A stretch of DNA of 64,000 nucleotides, from assembly GCF_001645105.1 (NCBI RefSeq), contig NZ_LKEG01000026.1, forward strand, positions 62,649-126,648. Reading direction: 5' to 3'. Positions 1-7,389 of the stretch are shown here, piece after piece (the stretch's first letter is position 1; every line of letters starts with the position of its first letter). Below the pieces are notes generated by a model. The model was not told where the DNA came from. It was given only the letters and a program-made list of their open reading frames with translations, and did not search any database. Made by a program: the position numbers and the translations under genes. This stretch comes from Pseudomonas marginalis (GTDB lineage: Bacteria; Pseudomonadota; Gammaproteobacteria; Pseudomonadales; Pseudomonadaceae).

Positions 1-287
1 GGAAGGAACGGCGAAAGCGTCGCTTGATGGACGCTTTGAGTCTGGACCCCCTTGAGGAGGCGTCTGAAGAAAAGGCGCCGGCACCCGAGGAGAAGGGCGG
101 ACTCGATCGCTGGCTGGTGTATGTGAATCCGATTGACCGGGAAATTCTGGTGCTACGATTTGTCGCAGAGCTGGAATTTCAGGAAATCGCCGACATCATG
201 CACATGGGTTTGAGTGCTACAAAAATGCGTTACAAACGTGCTCTTGATAAATTACGTGAGAAATTTGCGGGCGAGACTGAAACTTAG
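1..287 (+). CDS. sigX: ECF sigma factor SigX (3' end only)
   Basis: The frame is open from the window edge, so this is the C-terminal part of a longer protein; the ATG at 24 is internal. The visible part carries a sigma region 4 helix-turn-helix (LRFVAELEFQEIADIMHMGL, followed by a basic helix), which recognises the -35 element. It lies directly upstream of oprF in the same orientation, the sigX-oprF order of Pseudomonas, where SigX is an extracytoplasmic-function sigma factor controlling oprF and envelope and fatty-acid genes. The assignment rests on this C-terminus plus the neighbour; the N-terminal sigma-2 domain is outside the window. Confidence 0.85.
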   Translation, partial: KERRKRRLMDALSLDPLEEASEEKAPAPEEKGGLDRWLVYVNPIDREILVLRFVAELEFQEIADIMHMGLSATKMRYKRALDKLREKFAGETET

Positions 288-394
288 TGCGTGGCAAATA
301 TCTCTTACGTGTAGGCAAGTTCTGTTAGACTTGTCGCCGAGTTGTCCCCCGGTTTGTGGGACTGCTTTACAATCACCAGATGGGGATTTAACGG

Positions 395-1375
395 ATGAAA
401 CTGAAAAACACCTTGGGCTTGGCCATTGGTTCTCTTATTGCCGCTACTTCTTTCGGCGTTCTGGCACAAGGCCAAGGCGCAGTTGAAGGCGAGCTGTTCT
501 ACAAGAAGCAGTACAACGATAGCGTCAAGCACATCGAAGACGGCTTCAATCCTGGCGCTCGCATCGGTTACTTCCTGACCGACGACCTGTCCTTGAACCT
601 GTCCTACGACAAAACCAACCACACCCGTTCGAACGACGGTACTGGTAACCAGAAGATCAAAGGCGATACCGGCAGCCTGGTTGCCCAGTATCACTTCGGT
701 CAAGCTGGCGTAGACAGCCTGCGTCCATACGTAGAAGGCGGTTTCGGCCACCAGAGCCGTACCAACGTTCAGGCTGACGGCCACAGCGGTCGCGACCAGA
801 CTACCTTCGCTACCGTTGGTACTGGCGTGAAGTACTACTTCACCAACAACCTGTACGCTCGTGCCGGTGTTGAAGCTGACTACGGTCTGGACAACGGCAA
901 GTGGGACTACTCCGCACTGGTTGGCCTGGGCGTGAACTTCGGCGGTAACGCTGGCGCAGCTGCTCCAGCTCCTACCCCAGCACCAGCTCCAGAGCCAACT
1001 CCAGAGCCAGAAGCTCCAGTTGCTCAGGTTGTTCGTGTTGAGCTGGACGTTAAGTTCGACTTCGACAAGTCGGTTGTTAAGCCTAACAGCTACGGCGACG
1101 TGAAAAACCTGGCCGACTTCATGGCTCAGTACCCAGCTACCAACGTAGAAGTTGCTGGTCACACTGACTCCGTAGGTCCAGACGCTTACAACCAGAAGCT
1201 GTCCCAGCGTCGTGCTGACGCTGTTAAGCAAGTCCTGGTTAAAGATGGCGTTGCTCCAAGCCGCATCACCGCAGTAGGTTACGGCGAATCCCGCCCAGTT
1301 GCTGACAACGCAACTGAAGCTGGTCGTGCTGTTAACCGTCGCGTAGAAGCGTCGGTTGAAGCTCAAGCTCAGTAA
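395..1375 (+). CDS. oprF: Outer membrane porin OprF
   Basis: A 326-residue OmpA-family porin and structural protein of the outer membrane. A signal peptide ends near residue 24 (GVLA). It is followed by an eight-strand beta-barrel domain to about residue 185, a Pro/Ala/Glu linker near 190-208, and a periplasmic OmpA-like peptidoglycan-binding domain from about 215 to the end (VAGHTDSVG, then RRADAVKQVL). Length and architecture are those of Pseudomonas OprF. The protein contains no cysteine, whereas P. aeruginosa OprF has a cysteine pair region near the linker. It follows sigX after 107 bp and ends at a strong terminator. Confidence 0.97.
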   Translation: MKLKNTLGLAIGSLIAATSFGVLAQGQGAVEGELFYKKQYNDSVKHIEDGFNPGARIGYFLTDDLSLNLSYDKTNHTRSNDGTGNQKIKGDTGSLVAQYHFGQAGVDSLRPYVEGGFGHQSRTNVQADGHSGRDQTTFATVGTGVKYYFTNNLYARAGVEADYGLDNGKWDYSALVGLGVNFGGNAGAAAPAPTPAPAPEPTPEPEAPVAQVVRVELDVKFDFDKSVVKPNSYGDVKNLADFMAQYPATNVEVAGHTDSVGPDAYNQKLSQRRADAVKQVLVKDGVAPSRITAVGYGESRPVADNATEAGRAVNRRVEASVEAQAQ

Positions 1376-1390
1376 TTACTGAGTGGTAGA

Positions 1391-1420
1391 AAAAAGCCCG
1401 GCTTAGGCCGGGCTTTTTTT
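1391..1420. terminator. Bidirectional rho-independent terminator between oprF and cobA
   Basis: AGCCCGGCTTAGGCCGGGCT forms a GC-rich stem flanked by an A run on the left and a T run on the right. It can end oprF on the plus strand and the cobA transcript on the minus strand, since both genes converge here. Confidence 0.9.
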
Positions 1421-1435
1421 CGCCTGCGATTTGCC

Positions 1436-2179
1436 TCAGGCGCGTACCGCTTCTGCGAGGTAGGCGGCCTGTTCGGCGGCGGCAACACGGCCGATCACCA
1501 GGATCGCGGGGCTCTTCAGGGCAAATGCCTGTGCATCTTCATACATCCGGGACAGCTCGCTGCGGCATTCCCTTTGTTGGGGCAGCGATGCGTTTTCGAT
1601 CATCGCCACCGGCATATCCGCCGCCATCCCGCCGTCGAGCAATTGCTGACGGATCTCCTCCAGCTTCGCTACGCCCATGTACACCACCAAGGTGGTCCCG
1701 CCCTCTGCCAGTGCACGCCAATTCAGGCTGCTGTCGTCCTGGGTGTGCGCTGTGACCAGGGTCACGCCACGACTCACGCCGCGCAACGTCAGCGGAACCG
1801 CGCAATTCGTCGCGCCCGCCAGCCCCGCCGTAATCCCGTTGACCAACTCCACTTCGACACCTCGTTCACGCAGCCAAACAGCTTCTTCGCCACCGCGCCC
1901 GAAAATGCATGGGTCGCCGCCCTTCAGTCGCACCACGCACTTGTCTTGACGGGCATAGCGCAGCATCAGGCGGTGAATAAAGTCTTGCGGCGTTGAGCGG
2001 CAGCCGCCGCGTTTGCCGACGGTGATCACTCGTGCCCCTGCGCAATGCTCCAGTACGGCCGGGTTGACCAGATCATCGATCAGCACCACATCGGCTTCGT
2101 GCATGGCCCGTACGGCCTTGAGGGTCAACAGTTCTGGGTCACCGGGACCTGCGCCTACCAGCCAGACTTTTGCGTTCAT
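1436..2179 (-). CDS. cobA: Uroporphyrinogen-III C-methyltransferase (SUMT)
   Basis: A 247-residue single-domain SUMT that methylates uroporphyrinogen III at C2 and C7 with SAM, giving precorrin-2 for sirohaem, the cofactor of nitrite and sulfite reductases. Family motifs are clear: GAGPGDPELLT near residue 9, VVRLKGGDPCIFGRGGEE near 90, and the SAM-binding VVYMGV segment. The frame is open further upstream, but the ATG at 2179 is preceded by a GAGGGAAAA ribosome site and matches the family start. In P. aeruginosa cobA follows nirB-nirD-nasC; here it follows the kinase gene directly after 26 bp. Confidence 0.95.
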   Translation of the reverse strand: MNAKVWLVGAGPGDPELLTLKAVRAMHEADVVLIDDLVNPAVLEHCAGARVITVGKRGGCRSTPQDFIHRLMLRYARQDKCVVRLKGGDPCIFGRGGEEAVWLRERGVEVELVNGITAGLAGATNCAVPLTLRGVSRGVTLVTAHTQDDSSLNWRALAEGGTTLVVYMGVAKLEEIRQQLLDGGMAADMPVAMIENASLPQQRECRSELSRMYEDAQAFALKSPAILVIGRVAAAEQAAYLAEAVRA

Positions 2180-2205
2180 GTGTTTTCCCTCGTGTAGAGA
2201 TGACG

Positions 2206-3876
2206 TCAGCGGTGAAAGAGTGAATACAGCAGCACCAGATTGATCAGCAGCGAAGCCAGCGCCAGGGTCCGCCAGACTTTCAATGGCTCGCGCTCCAGCA
2301 AAGGCCTGGGCCGGATGCTCAGTTCCTGGCGGTCTGCCTGTTCCAGCACCCGCAACCATTCCTCGGCGGTTTCATATCGATGCTCAGGCTGGGCGGCCAC
2401 GGCTCGCTCCAGGCTGAGCGGCAGCCAATCCGGCAAGTCGGGGCGATAACGGCTGGCGCTGACCGGCTGGGTAAACTTGGGGCGTTGGAAGGCCTCGATC
2501 TCACCGTAGGGGTAATGCCCGGTCAGCAGGTAATAGAGGGTGACGCCGACGCTATATAAATCCTGTTGAGCGGTAGGAGGGTCACCATTGAATGCCTCGG
2601 GTGCGATAAAGCTCGGCGTACCAGGCAGTACGTGAGCGCGGTCCTCCGAAAGGCCGGGGCAGTAGGCCAGGCCGAAATCCAGCACCCGCAGTTCACCGTC
2701 GTCCCCTTGCAGCAGGTTTTCCGGCTTAATGTCGCGGTGCAGGATTTGCCGTCGATGCAGCATGCCCACCGCCCGCAGCAAGCGCTCGGCAATGGACTGC
2801 CACTGCGCCAGGGGCAACGTACCCTGTTGCTTGAACACTTCAGCCAGGGTTTGCCCTGGGTATTCGCGCATGACGTAGTACAAATGCTGACGCCCGCTGG
2901 CGGGATGGACTTCAGGAAAGGACCGCCCGGCGACGCGTCGTAAAAACCACTCCTCCGACAACAACGCCTGGCCGGCGTCGCTGTCATCGTCGCGGCTCAA
3001 CGGCAGGGTTTTCAGCAGCCAGGGTTGCTGTTGGGCATCCCGCACCCGGTACAGCAATGACTGTCGGCTTTGCGCCAGCACGGTTTCTACCTGCCAGCCT
3101 TCAAAACGTTGTCCGGCCTTCAAGGCTGGCGGCAGTGGCCATTGCTGTAATTGCACCAGCGCATCGCCCAACGTGGCCTCGCCGAGGGTGTCCACGCGCA
3201 CCAGCAGGGCGCTGGCGTTGTCCTGGCTGCCCGCCAGGTGCGCGGCGTTCACTAGCGTGTTGACCGCCAGATCCAAGTCCGTTTGTTCGCGCAGGATGGC
3301 GCTGATGCTGTGATCGCCCAGGGTTGCCCACACGCCGTCACTGAGCAGCAGGAAACACTCGCCTTCGCGCAATTGGCCATCCAGGAAGTCCAGCACCAGG
3401 TGCTGGTCCAGACCCAATGCGCGCTTCAGAACGTGTTGCATGCCCGGCTGTTCCCAGACGTGATCCTCGCTGATGCGCTGCAACTCACCGTCCAGCCAGC
3501 GATACGCCCGGCAATCCCCAACATGCGCCAGGGTAAAGCGCTGGCCGCGAAACACCAGGGCGCTGAGGGTGGTCAGCAAGGGCTGGCCACCCCCATTGGC
3601 TTGCAACCAGCGATTCTGTGCCAGCAGCAAACGTTCCAGGGCCTGGGCCACGCCCCAGGTTTGCGGCGTGGCGTAGTAATCCAAGGCCAGCGCCTGCAAG
3701 GTCGAGCGCGCGGCCAAGCCACCATCGGCACACTGGCTTACGCCGTCGGCGATGGCGCACAGGTAGCCTTTGCTGGCCGCCAGTTCGGCCACGGGCGTCA
3801 CCACCCGCAGCGCGTCCTGGTTTTCCGTGCGTGGGCCGATGGCACTGGCCTGGGCGACGCTCAGCTGCAGGCTCAT
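2206..3876 (-). CDS. PP2C-type phosphatase / Ser-Thr protein kinase fusion
   Basis: A 556-residue protein. Residues about 1-235 are a PP2C phosphatase (ADGVSQCADGG, GDCRAYR, LLSDGVW metal-site motifs). Residues about 255-510 are a Hanks-type kinase with the HRDIKPENLL catalytic loop and DFGLA. A single membrane helix closes the C-terminus. Writer and eraser activities are thus joined in one membrane-anchored chain. The start at 3876 overlaps the nasA stop as TGATG, which indicates translational coupling. A homologous kinase gene lies in the nitrate assimilation operon of P. aeruginosa. Its target is unknown; regulation of nitrate uptake or reduction is an inference from position. Confidence 0.9.
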   Translation of the reverse strand: MSLQLSVAQASAIGPRTENQDALRVVTPVAELAASKGYLCAIADGVSQCADGGLAARSTLQALALDYYATPQTWGVAQALERLLLAQNRWLQANGGGQPLLTTLSALVFRGQRFTLAHVGDCRAYRWLDGELQRISEDHVWEQPGMQHVLKRALGLDQHLVLDFLDGQLREGECFLLLSDGVWATLGDHSISAILREQTDLDLAVNTLVNAAHLAGSQDNASALLVRVDTLGEATLGDALVQLQQWPLPPALKAGQRFEGWQVETVLAQSRQSLLYRVRDAQQQPWLLKTLPLSRDDDSDAGQALLSEEWFLRRVAGRSFPEVHPASGRQHLYYVMREYPGQTLAEVFKQQGTLPLAQWQSIAERLLRAVGMLHRRQILHRDIKPENLLQGDDGELRVLDFGLAYCPGLSEDRAHVLPGTPSFIAPEAFNGDPPTAQQDLYSVGVTLYYLLTGHYPYGEIEAFQRPKFTQPVSASRYRPDLPDWLPLSLERAVAAQPEHRYETAEEWLRVLEQADRQELSIRPRPLLEREPLKVWRTLALASLLINLVLLYSLFHR

Positions 3877-5087
3877 CAGACGCGGGCAGCCGTCACAGCG
3901 GCCGAGCCCCAGGTGGTTCTCCAGCGGCGTTTCACGCCATGCAGGCCAAACCAGGCCAACACGCCCAGGCTGGCAAACAGCCACAGCGCCATTTGATAGC
4001 TGCCGGTGCTTTGTTTGATCGCACCCATGCCCGCCGCCAGGGCGAAGCCGCCGATGCCGCCGGCCATGCCGATCAGGCCGGTCATCACGCCGATCTCACG
4101 CCGAAAACGCTGTGGCACCAGTTGGAACACCGCGCCATTACCTGCCCCCAGGCCGAGCATGGTGCAGACGAACAGGGCCAGCGCCGCGTAGGAACTCGGC
4201 AGGTTGAAGCCCACCGCCGCAATGCAGATCGCCGCTACGCTGTACATGCCCAACAGGGTCCGGATCCCGCCGAAACGGTCCGCCAGTGCTCCGCCCAGTG
4301 GGCGCATCAGGCTGCCGCCGAACACGCACGCGGCGGTGTAGTAGCCGGCGGTCACCGGGCTCAGGCCGTACTGGTCGTTGAAATAGCCGGGCAGAGCGCT
4401 CGCCAGGCCGATAAAGCCGCCGAAGGTCACGCTGTAGAAAAACATGAACCACCAGCTGTCACGGTCGCCCAGCGCCTTGAAGTAGTCGGCCATGGACTTG
4501 GCTTTGGGCCGTTCAGGGGCATTGCGGGCGAGCCAGGCAAAGACGATCAGGGTCAGCACCAGTGGGATCAAGGCGAAGCCGAAGACGTTGCTCCAGCCAA
4601 ATGCAGCGGCCAATACCGGCGCCAGCAATGCGGCGAACACCGTGCCGGAGTTACCTGCACCGGCGATGCCCATGGCTTTGCCCTGATGCTCGGCCGGGTA
4701 CCACTGGGACGCCAGCGGCAGTGCAACCGCAAACGACGCGCCGGCCATGCCCAGAAACACGCCCAGCAACAAGGCTTGCTCGTAACTGTGAATGCCCAGT
4801 TTCCAGGCGCCGAACAAGGCGCAGATGACTATCACCTGTCCAATCATGCCGGCGGTCTTGGGCGACAGTTTGTCCGCGAGCATGCCCATCAAGAAGCGCA
4901 GCACCGCGCCGGCGAGAATCGGCGTCGCCACCATAAGGCCGCGCTGCTGGGTGGTGAGGTGCAGGTCGGCGGCAATTTGGATTGCCAGTGGGCCAAGCAG
5001 GTACCAGACCATGAAACTCAGGTCGAAATACAGGAAGGCGGCAAATAGGGTCGGGGTGTGCCCGGATTTCCAGAAGCTTGATTTCAT
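3876..5087 (-). CDS. nasA: Nitrate/nitrite transporter, NNP family of MFS
   Basis: About 403 residues with twelve predicted membrane helices. Nitrate-signature segments typical of NarK/NasA are present: GASFAVALPLASQWYP in the first half and LGLGAGNGAVFQLVPQRFRR in the second. It would import nitrate across the inner membrane for assimilation. The ATG at 5087 (MKSSFWKSG) fits the family N-terminus; an upstream in-frame extension is leader sequence. It is the first gene of the nasA-kinase-cobA operon and is preceded by a sigma-54 promoter and a NasT-type antitermination leader. Confidence 0.93.
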   Translation of the reverse strand: MKSSFWKSGHTPTLFAAFLYFDLSFMVWYLLGPLAIQIAADLHLTTQQRGLMVATPILAGAVLRFLMGMLADKLSPKTAGMIGQVIVICALFGAWKLGIHSYEQALLLGVFLGMAGASFAVALPLASQWYPAEHQGKAMGIAGAGNSGTVFAALLAPVLAAAFGWSNVFGFALIPLVLTLIVFAWLARNAPERPKAKSMADYFKALGDRDSWWFMFFYSVTFGGFIGLASALPGYFNDQYGLSPVTAGYYTAACVFGGSLMRPLGGALADRFGGIRTLLGMYSVAAICIAAVGFNLPSSYAALALFVCTMLGLGAGNGAVFQLVPQRFRREIGVMTGLIGMAGGIGGFALAAGMGAIKQSTGSYQMALWLFASLGVLAWFGLHGVKRRWRTTWGSAAVTAARV

Positions 5088-5181
5088 CACGCACCTCAAC
5101 GGTTGGGAGTCTTGTAAGAAGGCCTGGTGATGGAACAGCCGGCTAAGGCCGCCCCACCGGCCCCGTTTCCGGGGCCAAAAC

Positions 5182-5229
5182 AAAAAAACGCCGCCACCGG
5201 GTTCGCAAGGGCAAACCGGGTGTGCGACG
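5182..5229 (-). terminator. Leader terminator (attenuator) of the nasA operon
   Basis: In the minus-strand RNA a long stem pairs CGUCGC-ACACC with GGUGGCGGCG around an inner CGGUUUGC/GCGAACCCG arm, followed by seven U. Its 5' arm starts with the GUCG that also forms the 3' arm of the upstream hexaloop hairpin (5225-5238), so the two structures exclude each other. Confidence 0.8.
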
Positions 5230-5263
5230 TCTTTGTCGTGGAGGGGCAACCGCCGTTGGCTAC
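5225..5263 (-). promoter_or_regulatory. ANTAR-type dual hexaloop RNA target for NasT
   Basis: Two short hairpins stand in tandem in the nasA leader RNA. The first (5246-5263) has a GUAGCC/GGUUGC stem closing loop AACGGC. The second (5225-5238) has a CGAC/GUCG stem closing loop AAAGAC. Both six-base loops have A at position 1 and G at position 4, the known signature of RNAs bound by ANTAR-domain antiterminators. Binding would stabilise the second hairpin and prevent the terminator at 5182-5229. Confidence 0.8.
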
Positions 5264-5278
5264 CTGTGATGTTTACTT

Positions 5279-5295
5279 AGCAAGAGCTGCGCCAA
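5279..5295 (-). promoter_or_regulatory. Sigma-54 promoter of nasA
   Basis: On the minus strand TTGGCGCAGCTCTTGCT has GG and GC spaced by ten bases and matches the -24/-12 consensus at nearly all positions. The expected start about a dozen bases downstream falls just before the first ANTAR hairpin. It lies immediately after the nasT stop. NtrC-dependent nitrogen control is the natural inference. Confidence 0.75.
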
Positions 5296-5296
5296 A

Positions 5297-5872
5297 TCAG
5301 CCAAGCAACTCACTCATGGCGATAATCTGCTCCGCTACCTGGATCAGCTTCTGCTGGCGGCTCATGGCCTGGCGGCGCATCAGCGTGTACGCCTCTTCCT
5401 CGTTGCAGTCCTTCATTTTCATCAGCATGCCCTTGGCCAGCTCGATGCGCTTGCGCTCGGCGAGCTGTTGGTCCCGCGCTTGGAGTTGGGCGCGCAAGGC
5501 CTGGTCGCTTTCGAAGCGGGCCATGGCCACGTCGAGGATCGGCTGCAGGCGCTGGGCCTGGATACCTTCGACGATGTAGGCGCTGACGCCGGACTTGATC
5601 GCCTGGCGCATCACGTTCGGGTCGTGTTCGTCGGTAAACATCACGATGGGCCGTGGTTGATCGCGGCTGACCAGGACCACTTGCTCCATCACATCGCGGC
5701 CCGGTGACTCGGTATCGATCAGGATGACATCCGGACGCACCGTTTCGACGCGCGCCGGCAGGTCGATGGTCAGGCCGGACTCATCGATCACCTCAAAACC
5801 GGCTTCGATCAGCGCTGCCCTGAGACGGCCGACCTTGCGCGGGGTGTCGTTGATTAACAGGATTCGCAGCAT
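5297..5872 (-). CDS. nasT: ANTAR-domain antiterminator NasT
   Basis: A 191-residue two-domain protein. The N-terminal receiver-like domain has LLINDTPRKVGRL and an aspartate at about residue 53 in DVILIDTESPG. The C-terminal ANTAR RNA-binding domain spans about 128-188 (AERKRIELAKGMLMKMKDC, EEEAYTLMRRQAM). In the NasS-NasT system NasS sequesters NasT until nitrate or nitrite binds; free NasT then allows read-through of leader terminators. It lies 13 bp after nasS and just ahead of the nasA promoter. Start at 5872 (MLRILLIN); an upstream extension overlapping nasS is not expected. Confidence 0.95.
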   Translation of the reverse strand: MLRILLINDTPRKVGRLRAALIEAGFEVIDESGLTIDLPARVETVRPDVILIDTESPGRDVMEQVVLVSRDQPRPIVMFTDEHDPNVMRQAIKSGVSAYIVEGIQAQRLQPILDVAMARFESDQALRAQLQARDQQLAERKRIELAKGMLMKMKDCNEEEAYTLMRRQAMSRQQKLIQVAEQIIAMSELLG

Positions 5873-5885
5873 GGACGTCCTCCTG

Positions 5886-7112
5886 TCAGCGCAAGGCTTG
5901 GCGGTGGGTGTGATCGGCCAGGGCATGCAGGCGGAAGCTGCGGGCATAGCCGGCGGGGTCGGAACCGTCCCAGATTTTGCCGTCGATCAGTTGGCTGCTG
6001 CGCATGTCCTGGTCTTTCGTGGTGATACCCAGCGCCTCGGCGGCCTGGCGATAAAGCCCAAGTTGCTGCACCTGGCGTGCGACACCGAGATAGTCGGGGT
6101 CTTCGCGCAAGAGGCCCCAGCGTCGGAATTGGGTCATGAACCACATGCCGTCGGAGAGGTAGGGCAGGTTGACGTCACCACCGGCAAAAAACCTCAGGGC
6201 GTGCGGATCCTGCCACCGGTTGCCCAGGCCGTCGTCATAGGCGCCCAGCAGGCGCGGTTCGATGCAATCGAGCGGGGCGTCGAGGTACTCGCGGCCACTG
6301 AGCAATTGCGCGGTGGAGCGGCGGTTTTCGCTGCTCGCTTCGATAAACCGACTGGCTTCCAGGATCGCCATCACCAGTACACGCGCGGTGTTGGGGTACT
6401 GTTCGACAAACGCCTGGGTGCAACCGAGCACTTTTTCCGGATGATCCGGCCAGATCGTCTGGGTGGTTGCCAAGGTAAATCCTTGGTTTTGCTTTACCGC
6501 GCTGGCACACCAGGGTTCGCCGACGCAAAACCCATCGATGCGCCCGGCTTGCAGGTGCGCCACCATTTGCGGTGGCGGCACCACCACGCTGTCCACATCC
6601 TGTAATGGATGAATCCCTTGGCTCGCCAACCAGTAATAGAGCCACATGGCGTGGGTGCCTGTAGGAAAGGTCTGGGCGAAGGTCAGTTTTGTTCGGCTTT
6701 GGTGCACGTGACGGTCCAGCGCCTCAGGAGTGATCACCCCTTGCTGCTGCAAACCGTGGGACAGGTTGATGCTCTGGCCGTTCTGGTTGAGTCCCATCAG
6801 TACGGCCATGTCGGTGGGCGCGACGCCGCCGATGCCCAGGTGCACGGCATAGATCAACCCGTACAGGCTGTGGGCGGCATCCAGTTCGCCGCTGACCAGT
6901 TTGTCGCGCAGATTGGCCCAGGACGATTGACGCTTGAGGTTCAGGGTCAGGCCGTAAGGTTGAGCGAACCCTTGGGTGGCTGCCACCACCATCGAGGCGC
7001 AGTCGCTCAGGGCCATGAAGCCGAGGTCGAGGCTGCTCTTTTCCGGGGCATCACTGCCGTTGACCCAGGCCAGCGGGTCGTTCATCGGGCTGTTGCCAAC
7101 CGAATCGTTCAT
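5886..7112 (-). CDS. nasS: Nitrate sensor NasS, CmpA/NrtA family
   Basis: A 408-residue protein of the ABC-type nitrate/bicarbonate-binding family (NMT1/CmpA fold) without a signal peptide. That fits a cytoplasmic sensor rather than a periplasmic binding protein. Typical segments include DLGFMALSDCASMVVA near residue 30 and GVAPTDMAVLMGLNQNGQ near 135. It should bind nitrate/nitrite and release NasT. It is the first gene of the nasS-nasT operon, with its own sigma-54 promoter and dual-hairpin leader. An internal ATG at 7085 is a possible alternative start. Confidence 0.92.
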   Translation of the reverse strand: MNDSVGNSPMNDPLAWVNGSDAPEKSSLDLGFMALSDCASMVVAATQGFAQPYGLTLNLKRQSSWANLRDKLVSGELDAAHSLYGLIYAVHLGIGGVAPTDMAVLMGLNQNGQSINLSHGLQQQGVITPEALDRHVHQSRTKLTFAQTFPTGTHAMWLYYWLASQGIHPLQDVDSVVVPPPQMVAHLQAGRIDGFCVGEPWCASAVKQNQGFTLATTQTIWPDHPEKVLGCTQAFVEQYPNTARVLVMAILEASRFIEASSENRRSTAQLLSGREYLDAPLDCIEPRLLGAYDDGLGNRWQDPHALRFFAGGDVNLPYLSDGMWFMTQFRRWGLLREDPDYLGVARQVQQLGLYRQAAEALGITTKDQDMRSSQLIDGKIWDGSDPAGYARSFRLHALADHTHRQALR

Positions 7113-7132
7113 CTACACCTACCTTTTCATTC

Positions 7133-7187
7133 AAAAAAAAGCGTCGTTCCCTCAGATGGCGATGTAAGCCACTGCGGGTAACGACGC
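7133..7187 (-). terminator. Leader terminator (attenuator) of nasS-nasT
   Basis: In the minus-strand RNA GCGUCGUUaCCC pairs with GGGaACGACGC across a 31-base interior and is followed by eight U. Its 5' arm includes the GUC that closes the upstream AAAGGC hairpin, so hairpin and terminator are alternatives, as in the nasA leader. Confidence 0.75.
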
Positions 7188-7220
7188 CTTTGTCTGTCAG
7201 CTCGCGCCGCCGTTGGTGCG
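7183..7220 (-). promoter_or_regulatory. ANTAR-type dual hexaloop RNA target upstream of nasS
   Basis: The first hairpin (7203-7220) has CGCACC/GGCGCG arms with one A-C mismatch and loop AACGGC, identical to the first loop of the nasA leader. The second (7183-7194) has GAC/GUC closing loop AAAGGC. Both loops have A1 and G4. The second stem is only three pairs, so this site is a little weaker than that of nasA. Confidence 0.7.
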
Positions 7221-7240
7221 TGCTCTGATACCGAGTTCAT

Positions 7241-7257
7241 AGCAAGGCACATGCCAC
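7241..7257 (-). promoter_or_regulatory. Sigma-54 promoter of nasS-nasT
   Basis: The minus strand reads GTGGCATGTGCCTTGCT, with GG and GC ten bases apart as in the -24/-12 consensus. The predicted start is about ten bases before the first leader hairpin. Confidence 0.75.
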
Positions 7258-7389
7258 GGGCGGTGCGCCTCGGGCAGCCATCAACTTTCCATCAAGATTG
7301 AAACCGGGCGGCCTTTCACTATGGCGGCACTCTCAATGCCAGACTGCCCAGGAATCCCACCCCCGGTGTACGCCGACTTCATTGCAACG

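Noticed and set aside
305..1366. Long open frame antisense to oprF
   Set aside because: It is a shadow of the strongly codon-biased porin gene and its product (rich in V, N and T) resembles no family.
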